A stretch of DNA of 64,000 nucleotides from Thermus sp. LT1-2-5 (GCF_040363165.1 NZ_BSRG01000003.1:186001-250000), one strand, 5' to 3'; positions 7,693 through 15,422 are shown, counted from the first letter of the stretch. Program-made: numbers and translations. The notes: a model not told the origin generated them from the letters alone.

Positions 7693-9609
7693 TCAGTACA
7701 CCTGTTCCCGTTGCCCGTAGCTGAAGACCGTGACCCCCGTCACCTGGTCCTGCCCCGTGGTGGGGAAGAAGGGGGGCGCCACCCCTTGGAGAAAACGGCG
7801 GTCGTAGGTGAAGGCGCGGCCATAGCCAGTGGAGTTTTGCCCGGTCTGGGCGTTAAACGTACCGAAGGCGCCGTAGTATTTCTCGATAATGCCCCCAATA
7901 AGGTACACGCTTCCCTTGTCCGAGATGGAGTTGTAGTTTTCCACCGCCACCACTCCTTTAGCGCTCATAAGGGAAGCGTGGATGTGAAGGTTACGCGGGG
8001 CGCCTTGGTCTATGAGGATGTTCCCGTCCTGGCTATAGACGCCAAGCACATTCCTAGCGGTGAGGTTGTCGCAGGTAGGAGGGGTCACGGTGCCATCGGA
8101 ATTGCGGGTCGGCACGCCGGAGCAAGGGGGTGTTTCGTACTTGAGGTCCCCGGAGATCTGTATGGTGTCCGTGGCTGCCACGGTAATCTGGGCAAACTCC
8201 GCTAAGGCCGGCCCCGCCGTGCTGGGATCGTTGCCATTGGTACGGTCGGGCCCCTGTAGGCTGTTTATAGCCCCGTCGGTGAAGATCACGCCATTGAAGT
8301 AGACCTCGCTTCCTTGGCGCTGCTCCACCTGCCAGGAAGTGGTCTGCCCTTGGGTTACCTTTCGGTAAAGCTTCCGGTCCTCCCCGTAGCGGTAGGCCTC
8401 CGTGTTGGTGTTACGGCAGTTGTTGTCAGCGCAGTAGGTGACCTCTATGTACTGGTATTTGGTCACTCCCACGGGAAGCGGAAGGCTGCACGGCACCTCC
8501 AAGCCCGTGGTTTCGTTCACGCATCTCCGGGAAAGGCGCAAAGAGGTAATGGTCCGCCCGAAGTAGAGCCCCGCAGCTTGGGCTGCCTGTTTCTGCTCCT
8601 GGTTGTTCTGAGGGAGGGGAATGAAGGGCGCATTCCAGTCCACCCCGGCGGTGAACTGGGGTGCGTGGGTGCCGTAGGTATTGCGGTAAGAAGGAGCGCT
8701 GGCTGAAGGCTGCATGTTGTTTGCCAGGACCAAGTTGCCCCCATTAACGCCGTAGAAGTAAGCCCCAGCCCGGGTCTGGCCGCTACAGCTGGAATCTCCT
8801 GGATTGGTGCACCCTGCGCTGGTCACCTCCCCCCCGAACCAGGGCTGACGGTAGAAGCGAAAGTGGCTGTTGGTATGGACAGGCCCGTCAAAAAGGGTTC
8901 GGTCGGTGAACCAAACATCCGTGCCATTGGGTAGGGTATGAACGTTGGTAAAAAGCGCCCAGCGGGCAAAGCTAGCCCGCCCCACGGTGAACCGGTACTC
9001 CCCCTGGAGAACGATATTGCGGCGGTAAGGGCCGAGGGTTGCCTCCGCCACCATAACAAAGGGTAGGGCATAGGTCTGGGAAGCCCCGCTCCCCACCCCC
9101 CGGGGCGCGCCTTCCACAAAGCGCCCCTCCGTCAAGCGGGTATTAGGGGGAAGGCTTCGCCCACAAGCGCTCGTGGTGAAGTGAACCCGTAGCGTCACCG
9201 TGCCATCAAGGCCGGAAGGGGAAAGGTTTCGGGGCGTTCCATTAGGGCACAGGTAATTGTCTACTTGGGTTTGAAACTGGGAGGCCACCGTGACCAGGGC
9301 CTGGGCTACGGCCACAGGGTCAGGCTGACCCCCCGTTTGGCAGTTGCTGCTTCCCCCGTAGGCCCAGCAGTCTGTGGTGCTCGCCGTAGCCCGCACGATG
9401 GCGCTCAAGCGGTCCCGCGCCGTGGTGCTCAAGAAGGTGCCTCCAGCGTTAGCCGCACCCCGAGCCAGCATCAGGGTCTGGACGATGCCCTGATCCTGAC
9501 CGCTATGGCGGATCTCACCCAACGTACGCAGGAAAAGCAAGGTGCCGATACCCGAAACCACCAATACCGTGGCGAGGGCGATTACCAAAGCGATGCCTTT
9601 TTGACGCAT
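7693..9609 (-). CDS. comZ: ComZ-like pilus-tip competence protein (DUF4900)
   Basis: The protein has 638 residues and an N-terminal prepilin-type signal KGIALVIALATVLVV. Cleavage would follow G5, but the usual Glu at mature position 5 is Ile, as in tip-type minor pilins. Most of the rest is a polar, Gly/Asn/Thr-rich region with strand repeats and many cysteines, fitting the large beta-solenoid inserted in T. thermophilus ComZ. That protein sits at the pilus tip with PilA2 and binds incoming DNA. The gene is last in pilA1-pilA2-pilA3-comZ, 12 bases after pilA3. In T. thermophilus a pilin gene, pilA4, follows comZ; here the next gene is convergent and unrelated. Confidence 0.85.
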   Translation of the reverse strand: MRQKGIALVIALATVLVVSGIGTLLFLRTLGEIRHSGQDQGIVQTLMLARGAANAGGTFLSTTARDRLSAIVRATASTTDCWAYGGSSNCQTGGQPDPVAVAQALVTVASQFQTQVDNYLCPNGTPRNLSPSGLDGTVTLRVHFTTSACGRSLPPNTRLTEGRFVEGAPRGVGSGASQTYALPFVMVAEATLGPYRRNIVLQGEYRFTVGRASFARWALFTNVHTLPNGTDVWFTDRTLFDGPVHTNSHFRFYRQPWFGGEVTSAGCTNPGDSSCSGQTRAGAYFYGVNGGNLVLANNMQPSASAPSYRNTYGTHAPQFTAGVDWNAPFIPLPQNNQEQKQAAQAAGLYFGRTITSLRLSRRCVNETTGLEVPCSLPLPVGVTKYQYIEVTYCADNNCRNTNTEAYRYGEDRKLYRKVTQGQTTSWQVEQRQGSEVYFNGVIFTDGAINSLQGPDRTNGNDPSTAGPALAEFAQITVAATDTIQISGDLKYETPPCSGVPTRNSDGTVTPPTCDNLTARNVLGVYSQDGNILIDQGAPRNLHIHASLMSAKGVVAVENYNSISDKGSVYLIGGIIEKYYGAFGTFNAQTGQNSTGYGRAFTYDRRFLQGVAPPFFPTTGQDQVTGVTVFSYGQREQVY

Positions 9610-9621
9610 ACACTCCCCCTA

Positions 9622-10518
9622 TCATTGGCAAGGCAGAATGCGCCGCACCTGGTACTGGGTGTTGGAGGAAAGCTCCACCTGGCTCGTGTAGACCCGGCTC
9701 ACCGAGCGGCCACGGGAAAGCGCTTCGGTGCCCAACACCAGGGAAAGGCGCCTCAAGGTGTATGTCTTGTCATCTTGGGTAATCTGGAAGGGGGGCGTGC
9801 CGGTGGGGTTGGCGTAATTGTAGCCTTGGGGGTTCACCAACACGTCCGCCTGGCCAGCCTCATAGACGTAGCCGATGGCGAAGCGGGTCAGGTTAAACGC
9901 CACGGGGACCTCTCCCCCTGAGCCTTCGCGGTACACCAGTTCCTTCGTGTTCGAATCATACCTAAACCCCAAGGTACGCACCCGGAAGAGCAGGGTGTTG
10001 GGCGTGTAGTCGATGGTGTTGCCACATCCCGCATGAACCACGTGCCAACGGTTAGGCTGCCCCCCCACGGCGTTCACCCCGGTAACCGGAAGGATGACCC
10101 CGTCCCCGTTGGCATTGACCATAAGAACGTAATCTCCACGCGAAATACCTATGGCAGAGGCTTGGTTTGCCAAAACCAGGATTTTGGCCTCTGACGCCTG
10201 CTTGAAGCTGTTGTTGCTCCCACTATCATGGGGCAAAACGGGATATCCGGCCCCACCCTCTATAAGGGCGAAGGAAACGCTGGCCTGGCCGGTGGGATAG
10301 GGCGTGGAGGCCAGCCCCCCGAACACCGCGCTCCGCAAATCCTGGGTAAATACCTCCACAATACGGCGAAGCTTAGCCTGAGCGCCCGCAGTGGCGTCCA
10401 GATCTGAGCGAAAGCCCATGAACTGCACCATCCCGCCGTAAGCAATGGCCATGACCGTGGCCAAGATGGCCAAGGCCAGGAGAAGCTCTAAAAGGGTAAA
10501 GCCTGAGGGTTTCCGCAT
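9622..10518 (-). CDS. pilA3: Minor pilin PilA3 (PilW-type)
   Basis: Type IV pilin-like protein of 298 residues with a class III signal SGFTLLELLLALAIL. PilD would cleave after G6, leaving F7 and Glu at mature position 5. The hydrophobic helix runs to about residue 33, followed by a globular beta-rich domain with one Cys pair candidate (HAGCGN and the terminal PCQ). It is needed with PilA1, PilA2 and ComZ for natural transformation in T. thermophilus. The gene lies 12 bases downstream of pilA2 in the operon. Codon use is less GC-extreme than in the housekeeping neighbours. Confidence 0.88.
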   Translation of the reverse strand: MRKPSGFTLLELLLALAILATVMAIAYGGMVQFMGFRSDLDATAGAQAKLRRIVEVFTQDLRSAVFGGLASTPYPTGQASVSFALIEGGAGYPVLPHDSGSNNSFKQASEAKILVLANQASAIGISRGDYVLMVNANGDGVILPVTGVNAVGGQPNRWHVVHAGCGNTIDYTPNTLLFRVRTLGFRYDSNTKELVYREGSGGEVPVAFNLTRFAIGYVYEAGQADVLVNPQGYNYANPTGTPPFQITQDDKTYTLRRLSLVLGTEALSRGRSVSRVYTSQVELSSNTQYQVRRILPCQ

Positions 10519-10530
10519 GGTTTCCTCCCG

Positions 10531-11007
10531 TTAGTTAACCCCCTCCAGGGGAGGAGGCGGGGAGCCTGAGGGAGCAGGTGGCGCAGAAAAGGTTCGCCCC
10601 TCCGTGCAGTACTCCTGGCCGCTTTGCCGCCAGCAAACCTGGATGCGGTACTCGTTTAGGCTAACCCCCAAGGAGGAAGCCCAACTAGGGGTTCCCAAGT
10701 TGCTCACCGCCACCCGGTATAGGTCCGGATTGGCGAAGCGAGCCTCTTGGGGAAGGTCTGGAAAAGCCTGGCGAAGCGTCCCATAGCCGTAGGCGATGGG
10801 GGTGGACCCTGGAAGCAAGGCGGCCTCTCCCCCCACGATCCTGCGGCCCACATAGTTCAGGATCTGTACCGCCTGCGTCCTGCCCCCGGAAACGGAAGTC
10901 TGCCGTAAGCTAGAAATCAAAACGGCGTTGAAAGCCAACAACACAAGGGAAAGGATGGAAAGGGCGATGAGCACTTCCAACAAGGTGAGACCTAGGCTTC
11001 TCTTCAT
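10531..11007 (-). CDS. pilA2: Minor pilin PilA2 (PilV/GspI-type)
   Basis: Prepilin of 158 residues. The signal SLGLTLLEVLIALSIL has cleavage after G6 and Glu at mature position 5. The globular domain has one CxxxxxxxYC pair (VCWRQSGQEYC, about 134-144), likely a disulphide. In T. thermophilus PilA2 is the partner that seats ComZ at the tip. The ATG overlaps the stop codon of pilA1 by 4 bases, so translation is coupled. The C-terminus is Pro-rich (SGSPPPPLEG). Confidence 0.88.
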   Translation of the reverse strand: MKRSLGLTLLEVLIALSILSLVLLAFNAVLISSLRQTSVSGGRTQAVQILNYVGRRIVGGEAALLPGSTPIAYGYGTLRQAFPDLPQEARFANPDLYRVAVSNLGTPSWASSLGVSLNEYRIQVCWRQSGQEYCTEGRTFSAPPAPSGSPPPPLEGVN

Positions 11008-11441
11008 GGCGCCCTCTTTGCCTCCCCAATAAGGGAAATGGTATAGGTGTAAGTCCTCCCGTTTACGGTGGCAGTAAAGGTTAGAGGCTGGGAAAGAGGT
11101 TGCCCTTGGGGATTTTGCACCTTACCTGGGGGCGTGAACCGAGCGATGGCACCGTTGCCAAGGGAGAGGATCACACCCTGGGGGATATCCCAAGTGCGAA
11201 GCACCGTGGAGTCCCGTTTCAACTCCAAGCGGCTTCCATTGCGCTCTAAGGTGAGGTTTTCCCCTCGGCTCGCCGCCTCGGTAGCCCCCTGCCAGAAGAC
11301 GTTCTGGAGGGTATTAAGGAAGGCTGCTTGTTCTTGGCCTGAAAGGGTCCGTCGCCCGTTCAAGGCCCCCATGGCCAGGACCACAGCCAAAATGGCGAGA
11401 AGCACCAGGAGCTCCATCAAACTAAGTCCTTTGGTACTCAC
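11004..11441 (-). CDS. pilA1: Minor pilin PilA1 (GspH-type)
   Basis: Prepilin of 145 residues with signal TKGLSLMELLVLLAILAVV, cleaved after G5, and Glu at mature position 5. The rest resembles GspH/FimT pseudopilins (beta-rich, lacking Cys). It is the first gene of the operon. The GTG at 11441 is preceded by GGAGGGCAGG. A weak promoter lies just upstream. Confidence 0.85.
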   Translation of the reverse strand: MSTKGLSLMELLVLLAILAVVLAMGALNGRRTLSGQEQAAFLNTLQNVFWQGATEAASRGENLTLERNGSRLELKRDSTVLRTWDIPQGVILSLGNGAIARFTPPGKVQNPQGQPLSQPLTFTATVNGRTYTYTISLIGEAKRAP

Positions 11442-11465
11442 CCTGCCCTCCCCTTCTGAGGGACC

Positions 11466-11471
11466 ATAGTA
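11466..11471 (-). promoter_or_regulatory. Candidate -10 of the pilA1-comZ operon
   Basis: On the minus strand TACTAT (11471-11466) stands 24 bases before the pilA1 start. That allows a short leader with a GGAGG ribosome site. The -35 is not convincing. A short hairpin (TCCCCC-AAAT-GGGGGA, 11495-11510) lies just upstream. Confidence 0.4.
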
Positions 11472-11515
11472 GAGCCCCTAGGAAACCCAGCGCATCCCCC
11501 AAATGGGGGATATCA

Positions 11516-11538
11516 AAAGGCGGCCTAGAGGCCGCCTT
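11516..11538 (-). terminator. Rho-independent terminator of tRNA-Ser
   Basis: On the minus strand a 10-bp perfect stem, AAAGGCGGCC / GGCCGCCTTT with a 4-base loop, begins at the CCA end of the tRNA and is followed by TTTTGAT. It should end the tilS-tadA/tRNA-Ser transcript and insulate the pil operon promoter. Confidence 0.8.
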
Positions 11539-11630
11539 TGGCGGAGGGGGCGGGATTCGAACCCGCGAGGCCCCTTGCGGGGCCTACCGGTTTTCGAGAC
11601 CGGCCCGTTCAACCGCTCCGGCACCCCTCC
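11539..11630 (-). tRNA. tRNA-Ser(CGA), CCA encoded
   Basis: A 92-base class II tRNA. The acceptor stem GGAGGGG pairs with CCCCTCC, then G and an encoded CCA (11541-11539). The D arm is GCCGGAGCGGTTGAACGGGC. The anticodon stem CCGGT/ACCGG holds loop CTCGAAA with anticodon CGA, which reads UCG. A long variable arm (GGCCCCGCAAGGGGCC) is typical of serine tRNAs, and the T arm contains GGTTCGAATCC. The first 22 bases (11630-11609) are also the last codons and the stop of the TilS-TadA reading frame. Confidence 0.97.
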
Positions 11631-13138
11631 CTGAGCCGGGCGAAGAAGTCCCTTAAGAGCTTAGCACACTCCCCTTCCCGCACGCCACCCAAGACCTTCC
11701 CCTTGAGGCCAAAGCGGGTGAGGGCTCCCTCCTTCAGGTTTTCCGTCCCGTAGACCACCTCCACCCCCGCCTGCGTGAGGGCGTGCTGGCACATGAGGCA
11801 AGGCTCCAGGGTCACGTAGACCCGCCCGCCCCGGGCCTCCTTCCCAACCTGCCGCAGGAGGAGCATCTCCGCATGGGCCGTGGGGTCCTTGGTGGCCTCC
11901 ACCAGATTGTGGGCCCGGTAAAGCCTTTCTCCCACCGCCAACACCGCCCCCACGGGCACCTCCCCCTGGGCCAAGGCCTTTTCCGCCTCCTCCAGGGCAA
12001 GGCCCATGTACCTTTCCCCCTCCCCCGGGGGAAAGAGCCCATAGACCTCCACCACCTCCTTCCCCTCCGCCCGCACGGGCCAAAGGCCCTTGAGCTCCTT
12101 GGGCACCCCCTTTTCCGCCAAGAAGTCGCGGAGGCGCTTGCGGCCGTAGGGCATCCTCAGGTAGTCCCCGGGCTCCGGGCGGCGGAAGCCGGGGGGAAGG
12201 GGGAGCCTGGGGGCCGGGGGGATGAGGAAAAGCGTCCCCCCTTTGCGGCGGGCCGTGTGGCCCTCCGGCAAGGTAGCGGCCCGGCCCGCCAAGGCGCCTT
12301 CCAAGAGGGCGATGAGCCGGGCCTCGGGGCGGAGGGAAAGGCCCTCCAAGACCTGGCGGAGGGCGCGGCGGCGGAGGGCAGGGGGGGCTTCCACAAGGGG
12401 GGCCACCCGGTAGGCGGGGACGAAGAAGCGGGGGTCGGGGAGGAGGCGCGCCCTAGCCTCCTCCTCCAGGTGGAGGTCCTCCACCTCCTGAACCTTGGCG
12501 AAGCGGGCCAGGGCCTCCCGGGCAGCGGGAAAGCGCTCCAGAAGGAGGGGGAATACCACGAGGCGGAGGTAGTTGCGGTCCAAGGCAGGGTCTTGGTTGG
12601 TGGGGTCCTCCCGCCAGGCCTCCCCCAAGGACCTCAGGTAGTCCCGGAGCGCCTCCCGGGGGAAAGGGAGGAGGGGCCGCACCACCAGGCCCTCCTTCTC
12701 CCGAATGCCAAGCCCCCGGGCCGTGCCCTGGAGGAGCTTGAGGAGAAGGGTTTCCGCTTGGTCGTCCAGGGTGTGGGCGGTGAGGATAGCCTTGGCGCCC
12801 ACCCGCTTGGCCACCCGGTGGAGGAAGGCGTAGCGCACCTCCCGGGCCAAGGCCTCGAGGTTTTCCCCCCTTTCCCGGGCGATCTTTCCCACCTCCACCC
12901 GCTCGGCGAAGAAGGGAAAGCCAAGCCGCTCCGCCAAGGCCCGCACGAAGGCCAGGTCCTCGGCGCTATCGGGCCTTAGGGCGTGGTCCAGGTGGGCCAC
13001 CACCGCCCTCCGCCCCGCGCGGTGGACCAGGTGGGCCAAGGCCACGGAGTCCCCGCCCCCTGAAACCGCCAGGACCAAGGGGTCCTCCGGGGCCAGGGCC
13101 GCCAGGCGCTCACGGAAGAGGGCCTCTAGGGGATGCAA
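11609..13138 (-). CDS. tilS: Fused tRNA(Ile)-lysidine synthase / tRNA adenosine deaminase
   Basis: Two wobble-position enzymes in one 509-residue chain. Residues 1-about 370 are TilS, which adds lysine to C34 of tRNA-Ile(CAU). The ATP loop is SGGGDS at 26-31, and HLDHALRPDS and GENLEALAREVRY are also TilS marks. Residues about 377-505 are TadA, which deaminates A34 to inosine in tRNA-Arg(ACG). Its zinc site is HAE at 422-424 and PCLMC with C447 and C450, and EVPVGAV is also present. There is no frameshift at the junction. The stop codon TGA lies in the D arm of tRNA-Ser. The start at 13138 precedes MHPLEALF. Confidence 0.93.
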   Translation of the reverse strand: MHPLEALFRERLAALAPEDPLVLAVSGGGDSVALAHLVHRAGRRAVVAHLDHALRPDSAEDLAFVRALAERLGFPFFAERVEVGKIARERGENLEALAREVRYAFLHRVAKRVGAKAILTAHTLDDQAETLLLKLLQGTARGLGIREKEGLVVRPLLPFPREALRDYLRSLGEAWREDPTNQDPALDRNYLRLVVFPLLLERFPAAREALARFAKVQEVEDLHLEEEARARLLPDPRFFVPAYRVAPLVEAPPALRRRALRQVLEGLSLRPEARLIALLEGALAGRAATLPEGHTARRKGGTLFLIPPAPRLPLPPGFRRPEPGDYLRMPYGRKRLRDFLAEKGVPKELKGLWPVRAEGKEVVEVYGLFPPGEGERYMGLALEEAEKALAQGEVPVGAVLAVGERLYRAHNLVEATKDPTAHAEMLLLRQVGKEARGGRVYVTLEPCLMCQHALTQAGVEVVYGTENLKEGALTRFGLKGKVLGGVREGECAKLLRDFFARLREGCRSG

Positions 13139-13159
13139 GCCTCGCCACCTCCGTCCCCA

Positions 13160-13271
13160 GGGCGGGCTTCCACCGCGCCCTTTTCGCCCCCCGGACGGGC
13201 GTGGACCGGGGGCGGGGAAGCCCTTCCCGGCCGCCTTGGGAAGGGCGCATACCCCACACTATACGGGGTAT
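13160..13271. repeat. Series of four inverted repeats between divergent genes
   Basis: The 142-base gap between tilS-tadA and the CDGSH gene holds consecutive stems. They are GGGCG/CGCCC (13160-13180), CCCCCGG/CCGGGGG (13188-13212), GCCCTTCCC/GGGAAGGGC with a 9-base loop (13220-13246) and ATACCCC/GGGGTAT with a 9-base spacer (13249-13271). Their centres are about 27-33 bases apart. The last repeat overlaps the -10 TATCCT (13269-13274) of the downstream gene and may be an operator. The function of the others is unknown. Confidence 0.5.
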
Positions 13272-13280
13272 CCTAAGGCC

Positions 13281-13487
13281 ATGCGCCTCCGCTTCCGGGA
13301 AAACGGCCCCTACATCCTGGACCTCCCCGAGGGAAGTGCCTTCCGCCTGAACGGGGAGGAAAGGCGGCTAGAGCGACCCAAGCTCGCCCTTTGCCGCTGC
13401 GGCCACTCCGGGAACAAGCCCTTTTGCGACGGCACCCACAAGGAGGTGGGCTTCCAGGCGGAAGCCGGGGAAATAGAGGTTCAGTAG
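13281..13487 (+). CDS. CDGSH iron-sulfur domain protein (mitoNEET-like)
   Basis: The protein has 68 residues carrying one CDGSH motif, C-R-C-G-H-S-x4-P-x-C-D-G-T-H. The 2Fe-2S ligands are C38, C40, C49 and H53 (three Cys, one His). A mitoNEET-type homologue from T. thermophilus has been characterised. These proteins handle electrons or clusters, but the physiological partner is unclear. The ATG at 13281 was chosen over an upstream in-frame GTG at 13236 because TATCCT (13269-13274) ends 6 bases before it, a leaderless layout, and the protein then begins with the beta strand MRLRFREN. The 3' end overlaps the convergent radical SAM gene by 7 bases. Confidence 0.9.
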   Translation: MRLRFRENGPYILDLPEGSAFRLNGEERRLERPKLALCRCGHSGNKPFCDGTHKEVGFQAEAGEIEVQ

Positions 13488-14554
13488 AGGAACTCGCGGA
13501 TATCGTAGCGGCTTGCCCGCAGGCCCATCCGGCGAAGGGCCCCCACCCAGACCTTTAGCTCCTCCTCTACGTCGGGAAGGGGTTCCAGGCCCAGGGCGGC
13601 GTAGGGGGTGTCCGGGTTTTCTTGGAACGGGGATAGGTAAACCAGGTCCTCCCGGTCCAGGGGAAGCTCGGCTAACAGGGCGAGGCTATCCCGGAAGTGG
13701 GCCTGGGCGAAGGGCCTTCCTCCAGCCCCCACCATGAGGATCACCCCCACGCTCAGCCCCGCCCGCTTGAGGGCCCCCACCAAGGCCAAGGCCTCCTTGG
13801 GGTGGCCAGGCTTCCCCAGGAGGGCGAGGAGGGGGGCGTGGCCCGTCTCCAACCCCAGATAGACCCGCCTTAGGCCCAAGCCCCTAAGGCGTTCCCACCA
13901 GGAAGCCTCCTTCTTAAGCCCCGTAAAGAGGTCCAAGAACCCCAGGACGGGCTCCCCCGGAAAGGCCTTCCCCACGATCTCCAGAAGGGGGAGAAGGGGC
14001 TCGGAAAGGGCAAGGGCGTTCCCATCCGCCAGGAAGACCCCCCGCCTGAGGAGAACCCCCTTGCCAAGCAGCGCCCGCACCCGCTCCACGTGCTCGGCGA
14101 AGGCCTCTGGGCTGCGCTTCTGAAAAGGGCGGTCCTGGTAAAAGCTACAAAAGGTGCAGCGGTTCCAGGTGCAGCCCGTGGTGGCCTGGAGGACCACGGC
14201 GAGGTAGGCGTCGGGGGGAAGGATGCTTATGGGCCAGGGGTAGGCCTCCCGGTAAGGCCTGGGGTCCAAGAGGGCCTCCGGGGTCCAGCGGAGGACCTCC
14301 CGCCGCCTTTCCCCATCCTGGAGGTGGGCCTCCGCCAGGGCCAAGGCCTCCCGGTAGACCCCAAGGGCCTCCTCCGGGGCAAGCCGTTGCCTCCTGCGCC
14401 TCCCCTCCCGGTAGCGCAGGTGAAGGCTTCCGTCCAACGCCCGCTTATAGGTCATCCCCCGGCGGAAGTAGTGGTAAAGCCGCCCTTCCCGGTCGAAGGA
14501 GAGGACCCTATCCCCCAGGGAAAGGACGGTGGCCTCGGGCCTAAGGAGCTCCAC
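13481..14554 (-). CDS. Radical SAM protein of unknown substrate
   Basis: The protein has 357 residues. The cluster motif GCTWNRCTFC has Cys at 128, 133 and 136, a C-x4-C-x2-C spacing. This longer spacing is shared by a subgroup of radical SAM proteins with GCxxNxCTFC. Following elements match the partial TIM barrel: FLADGNAL, LGLETGHAPLL and VGVILMVGAGG. A preceding domain of about 110 residues carries YHYFRRGMTYKRAL and a basic stretch. No second Fe-S cluster motif is seen. The GTG start at 14554 lies 6 bases after a -10 shared with the divergent kinase gene. Substrate and product cannot be assigned. Confidence 0.85.
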   Translation of the reverse strand: MELLRPEATVLSLGDRVLSFDREGRLYHYFRRGMTYKRALDGSLHLRYREGRRRRQRLAPEEALGVYREALALAEAHLQDGERRREVLRWTPEALLDPRPYREAYPWPISILPPDAYLAVVLQATTGCTWNRCTFCSFYQDRPFQKRSPEAFAEHVERVRALLGKGVLLRRGVFLADGNALALSEPLLPLLEIVGKAFPGEPVLGFLDLFTGLKKEASWWERLRGLGLRRVYLGLETGHAPLLALLGKPGHPKEALALVGALKRAGLSVGVILMVGAGGRPFAQAHFRDSLALLAELPLDREDLVYLSPFQENPDTPYAALGLEPLPDVEEELKVWVGALRRMGLRASRYDIREFLY

Positions 14555-14559
14555 GGCCT

Positions 14560-14566
14560 TAGAATA
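14560..14566. promoter_or_regulatory. Shared symmetric -10 heptamer for two divergent leaderless genes
   Basis: TAGAATA: read on plus, TAGAAT (14560-14565) ends 7 bases before GTG 14573. Read on minus, TATTCT (14566-14561) ends 6 bases before GTG 14554. The two start codons are only 18 bases apart, so the two -10 elements necessarily overlap. Confidence 0.65.
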
Positions 14567-14572
14567 AGCCCC

Positions 14573-15412
14573 GTGGCGCTTTCCGCCCTCCAGGGCCTCC
14601 TCTCCCCGGAAACCCTCGCCCGCCTCACGCCCCTAGGGGGGTTTGAGGCCCGGGTCTACACGGACGGGATGCGGGTCTACAAGGTCTACCGCCCCGAGGA
14701 GGGGCACCTCGCCGCCCTCGAGGCCCGCCGCATGGCCCGGGCGGGCCTGGGGCGCTTCGTCCTGGGGGTGGCGGAGGTGGAGGGCCAAGGAGTCCTCATC
14801 ACCCGCCGCTTCCCCGGCCGGCCCTTCGCCCTCGAGGCCTTCACCCCCAAGACCCTGGCCGCCTTGGCCCACCTCTTCCTTTCCCTCCACCGCCTTCCCG
14901 AGCCCGGATACGTGGGGGAAGAGGAGCTTTTGGAGAGGCTAGAGCGCTTCGCCGAAAGCCTCCACGCCATCCCCGAGGCCCTGGCCCTCATCCAGGGCCT
15001 AAGGCGGGAGGTGGGCCTCGTGGCGGGGGCTGAGCGCCGCTTCTGCCACCGGGACGCCTGGGCGGGCAACCTTCTGGTGAAGCACCCCCATGCGGAGGGC
15101 CCCGAGGTGCTCTTGGTGGACTGGGTGCGCGCCGGGGGCGACGACCCCGCCCGCGACCTCGCCCTCCTGAAGACGGGAAGCCTGGACCTTTTAGGGGAGG
15201 AGGCGGCCCGGGAAGCCCTCTTCCGCATCGCCCGCTTTTACCCCGCCGAGGTGCGGGAGCGGCTTGCCTTCTACGTTCCCCTCACCTACCTCCACGACCT
15301 CCACTGGTTCCGCACCAAGCACCCCGAGGCTTTCCCTCAGGCCCTAAAGGAAAAACTCCCCAAGGCCCTAAGCTTCTTCCAGGACTGCCTTTCCCCCCGA
15401 CGGGCGTGTTAG
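14573..15412 (+). CDS. Aminoglycoside phosphotransferase-fold kinase
   Basis: A 279-residue small-molecule kinase of the APH/choline-kinase fold. The catalytic loop is [11 protein letters not shown] with H159 and D161. The metal-binding Asp follows in [17 protein letters not shown]. The N-lobe has [14 protein letters not shown] with the ATP-binding Lys. The substrate may be a sugar, amine or fructosamine and cannot be told. The frame is open far upstream, but that region is antisense to the radical SAM gene. The GTG at 14573 fits the promoter. upp begins 10 bases after the stop, so they may share a transcript. Confidence 0.82.
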   Translation: MALSALQGLLSPETLARLTPLGGFEARVYTDGMRVYKVYRPEEGHLAALEARRMARAGLGRFVLGVAEVEGQGVLITRRFPGRPFALEAFTPKTLAALAHLFLSLHRLPEPGYVGEEELLERLERFAESLHAIPEALALIQGLRREVGLVAGAERRFCHRDAWAGNLLVKHPHAEGPEVLLVDWVRAGGDDPARDLALLKTGSLDLLGEEAAREALFRIARFYPAEVRERLAFYVPLTYLHDLHWFRTKHPEAFPQALKEKLPKALSFFQDCLSPRRAC

Positions 15413-15422
15413 GCTTTACGGG

